Notes under the pieces: generated by a model
What the model saw: only the letters and a program-made list of their open reading frames with translations
Told to the model about the DNA's origin: nothing
The model's database searches: none
Shown here: positions 63,201 to 64,000 of the stretch, in pieces
Position numbering within the stretch: position 1 is the stretch's first letter
Layout of the letters: every line of letters begins with the position of its first letter
Assembly (NCBI GenBank): GCA_035628875.1
Contig: DASPIZ010000091.1
Coordinates: 87,208-151,207 of the forward strand
Length of the DNA stretch: 64,000 nucleotides
Direction: 5' to 3'
Origin: Ohtaekwangia sp035628875
Lineage (GTDB): Bacteria > Bacteroidota > Bacteroidia > Cytophagales > Cyclobacteriaceae
Position numbers and translations under genes: made by a program

Positions 63201-63295
63201 TGGCCATTGTATTGATTGGCGGATTGATTAGTTCGACTTTACTTTCGAGGATTGTTACACCGGTGGTGTATAAACTCATTCCGCCGAAGGTTTAA
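60260..63295 (+). CDS. RND efflux transporter permease
   Basis: 1011-aa AcrB/MdtB-type pump with 12 transmembrane helices and two large periplasmic loops. Family motifs: NYQFTLIMFLMAIALG at TM1, VDDSIVVVENIERWMREG in TM4 with the two proton-relay Asp, FLPEGAGDFIRGLPL, and ALAGVEVKNSILLVDFTNQL near the C-terminus. It uses the proton gradient to expel substrates; substrate unknown. The 68-bp gap before the start still fits one operon with tolC and the adaptor. Confidence 0.95.
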   Translation: MKISEYSVKNYQFTLIMFLMAIALGVTTLFNMPRSEDPEITAPQYAIVVVYPGTNPKDMEELVVDPVEEKLHELDDMKRIKTQINDGLAVFTVEYKYESDPDEKYQELVREVNSLRAQLPQDIYSIEINKFQPSDVNILQIALISENASRPKLKFYAEALKDELEKIPALKNVEIQGLPEQIVRIELRLEKIAQMHIPLQAIMGSLKSEMANIPGGSVMAGSKSFSIKTSGNYTSIDEIRNTIVYASNGKNVLLRDVADAYVTFDETKHITRLNGHRAVYVVAAQKPGLNISQSQEKYKPVLEKFDSKLPSNIDMVHHFDQADNVNGRLAGLGKDFLIAILLVSITLLPLGFRAATIVMISIPLSLAIGLVLLNLMGISLNQLSIVGLVVALGLLVDDSIVVVENIERWMREGHSRFDATIKATRQIGLAVVGCTVTLIIAFMPLVFLPEGAGDFIRGLPLAVIMSVLASMLVSLTVIPFLSSRLLKNTGHENGNIFLRTLQRIIHGSYSKWLDKALKHPVITTIVAGVIFFGSLQLFPVIGFALFPASEKPQFIINTITPLQTNLESTDSVARHVDHVLAKIPEIQYYATNVGKGNPRIYYNVIQENERSDFAQTFVQLHPSVDPDRKIEIINELRDKFKHYAGAKIEVKNFEQGPPVAAPVEVRLFGDNLDTLRALSARVETLLKQTQGTIYVNNPVSNLKSDMRVVINQDKARMSGINTVDIDQTIRLAVAGLDLGSFSDVEGEEYSVYLTTPKEERATLQSLNNIFVNTSAGAAVPLEQIASLKLETSPLRIDHYNKIRMVSVSAFVQKGFFNDQVIADVVQQLENFQLPEGYSFMMGGEVEASNESFGGLGAIIIVTVFMFVAVLVLMFKTFKSMLIVLSVIPLGVVGAVLALLITGNPLSFVAIIGLIALAGVEVKNSILLVDFTNQLRREGKTVDEAIREAGEVRFLPIVLTSLTAIGGLLPIAISVNPLISPLAIVLIGGLISSTLLSRIVTPVVYKLIPPKV

Positions 63296-63296
63296 A

Positions 63297-63345
63297 GTTC
63301 ATAGTTCATGGTTCAAAGTTCAAGGTGTGTGATTTCGATAAACTT
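63297..63345. repeat. Word-like repeat after RND gene
   Basis: GTTCATAGTTCATGGTTC, AAAGTTCAAGG, then GATTTCGATAAACTTCGGG. Same vocabulary as the block at 29513. Starts 2 bp after the RND stop codon. Confidence 0.65.
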
Positions 63346-63633
63346 CGGGAAGAACGAATAAAAGGACGGTTGAAAAATCTTTTGAATCGCCTTGAAGCTT
63401 TACGTCTGGACGTGTTATATAGGAGTTCTCGCATCGTTAGTTCTGCAGAAGGCGAGTACTTTTTGCTGGTGAAAAAATTTTGAGTTGAGCGCTGCGCGTG
63501 TATTTGACCTATCGCTTATGGTTCCCCTTAGGAGTTAGGGGACTTTAGCGCGTTGATCTGCAGTTAAACATATCCGAGCTATTGGCATTGTTAGCAGAGG
63601 GGAAAGTGCATGCAACAAAAATTCAAGTGTGCG

Positions 63634-63700
63634 TGTGGGCTAAAGCCCGGATTCTTTTTTTATTAAAATCCCTCGAGTTAAAACTCGGGGCAATTGAAAG
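63634..63700. repeat. Two stem-loops with GGGCTAAAGCCC and CCTCGAGTTAAAACTCGGGG
   Basis: TGGGCTAAAGCCCGGATTC followed by T-rich DNA and CCCTCGAGTTAAAACTCGGG then GCAATTG. The pair of short hairpins separated by a T-tract has the look of a dispersed palindromic element. No gene was found in 63346-63860. Confidence 0.5.
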
Positions 63701-63862
63701 GTGGTTGGATATAATAAATCATCGTTGGTAGACTTGTGGCATTTGAAATAGGAGAGGGGAATAGAAAATTGTATTTCGTGCGAAGTGGTAGTGTTAGAAT
63801 TCTTATTGGTAAGAAACGGAATATTATAGCGTTCATTGTTTTCAATTGCCATGAGCTTTAGA

Positions 63863-64000
63863 GGCTGTGTAAAAACGCTCCGTATTTCTTGTAAATTGAA
63901 GATGTCGGTTTATATTCAAGCAGCAAAGCAACAAAAGAAATATAAATGCGATATCACCGGGGCAATTCAAGGTTTCAGCAAAGTTTTTTGAGTATCAATG
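63863..64000 (+). mobile_element. Possible left end of an insertion sequence
   Basis: GGCTGTGTAAAAACGCTCCG resembles the terminal inverted repeats of IS1182-like elements (GGCTGTGTNAAAACG). The window ends 120 bp later, before any transposase can be seen. Uncertain. Confidence 0.3.

Noticed and set aside
63640..63852. 70-codon minus-strand ORF near the right edge
   Set aside because: Begins in AT-rich spacer and ends in the stem-loop repeats; no protein-like features.
1..64000. tRNA or rRNA genes
   Set aside because: No cloverleaf with a GGTTCGANTCC-type T-arm and no rRNA-like conserved blocks were found by eye; small ones could be missed.

Overview
The window is chromosomal DNA of a member of the Bacteroidota, most likely order Cytophagales. 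The evidence is ParE/ParC/GyrA of Bacteroidetes type, a subtilase with a type IX secretion C-terminal sorting domain, a two-component regulator with a periplasmic beta-propeller, many lipoproteins with short lipoboxes, and intergenic word-like repeats (GTTCAAGGTTC and similar). No tRNA, rRNA or CRISPR array was seen.

Layout. 1-3.2 kb: end of parE and complete parC. 3.3-19 kb: an AT-rich accessory island, all genes on the + strand, inserted between parC and a GH9 glycosidase gene. Its left half (about 4.1-9.0 kb) looks like an integron cassette array without an integrase. Single small ORFs are separated by imperfect inverted repeats that start GCTAAC and end GTTAGC/GTTGGC (attC-like). Three of these junctions carry group IIC intron sequence on the minus strand. 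One of these (8430-8847) is an apparently full-length, ORF-less intron of about 417 nt that splits one arm of an attC-like repeat. Another keeps the C-terminus of the intron maturase. The right half (9.6-19 kb) holds decayed and duplicated small genes: frameshifted lipoproteins, a DUF4240 protein, an HNH nuclease, small membrane proteins, and an EF-hand lipoprotein in one full and one truncated copy.

19-33.7 kb: GH9 glycosidase, a beta-lactamase-family remnant, a thioesterase with a TrpF-like protein, a lipoprotein with a T9SS subtilase, rpe, an LpoB-like/TPR lipoprotein pair, an outer-membrane barrel, gyrA and a TPR protein. 33.9-38.5 kb (minus): an HPt protein and a giant hybrid histidine kinase forming one phosphorelay. 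39-41.7 kb: lutABC lactate oxidation operon. 42-48 kb: a surface lipoprotein, a class I amidotransferase, a 39-aa membrane peptide, and two convergent L,D-transpeptidase-type genes. 48.5-52.3 kb: ECF sigma factor with a membrane partner, divergent from an FtsX/MacB-type permease. 52.4-56.9 kb (minus): VOC protein, metallopeptidase, a frameshifted small secreted protein, a lipoprotein, an SRPBCC membrane protein and a HAD phosphatase. 57-63.3 kb: TetR regulator, then a TolC/MFP/RND efflux operon. The last 140 bases may enter an insertion sequence.

The most unusual content is the integrase-less cassette array with group IIC introns in its recombination sites, and the parC 3' end, where a second reading frame encodes a histone-H1-like Lys/Ala-rich tail downstream of an A10 tract.
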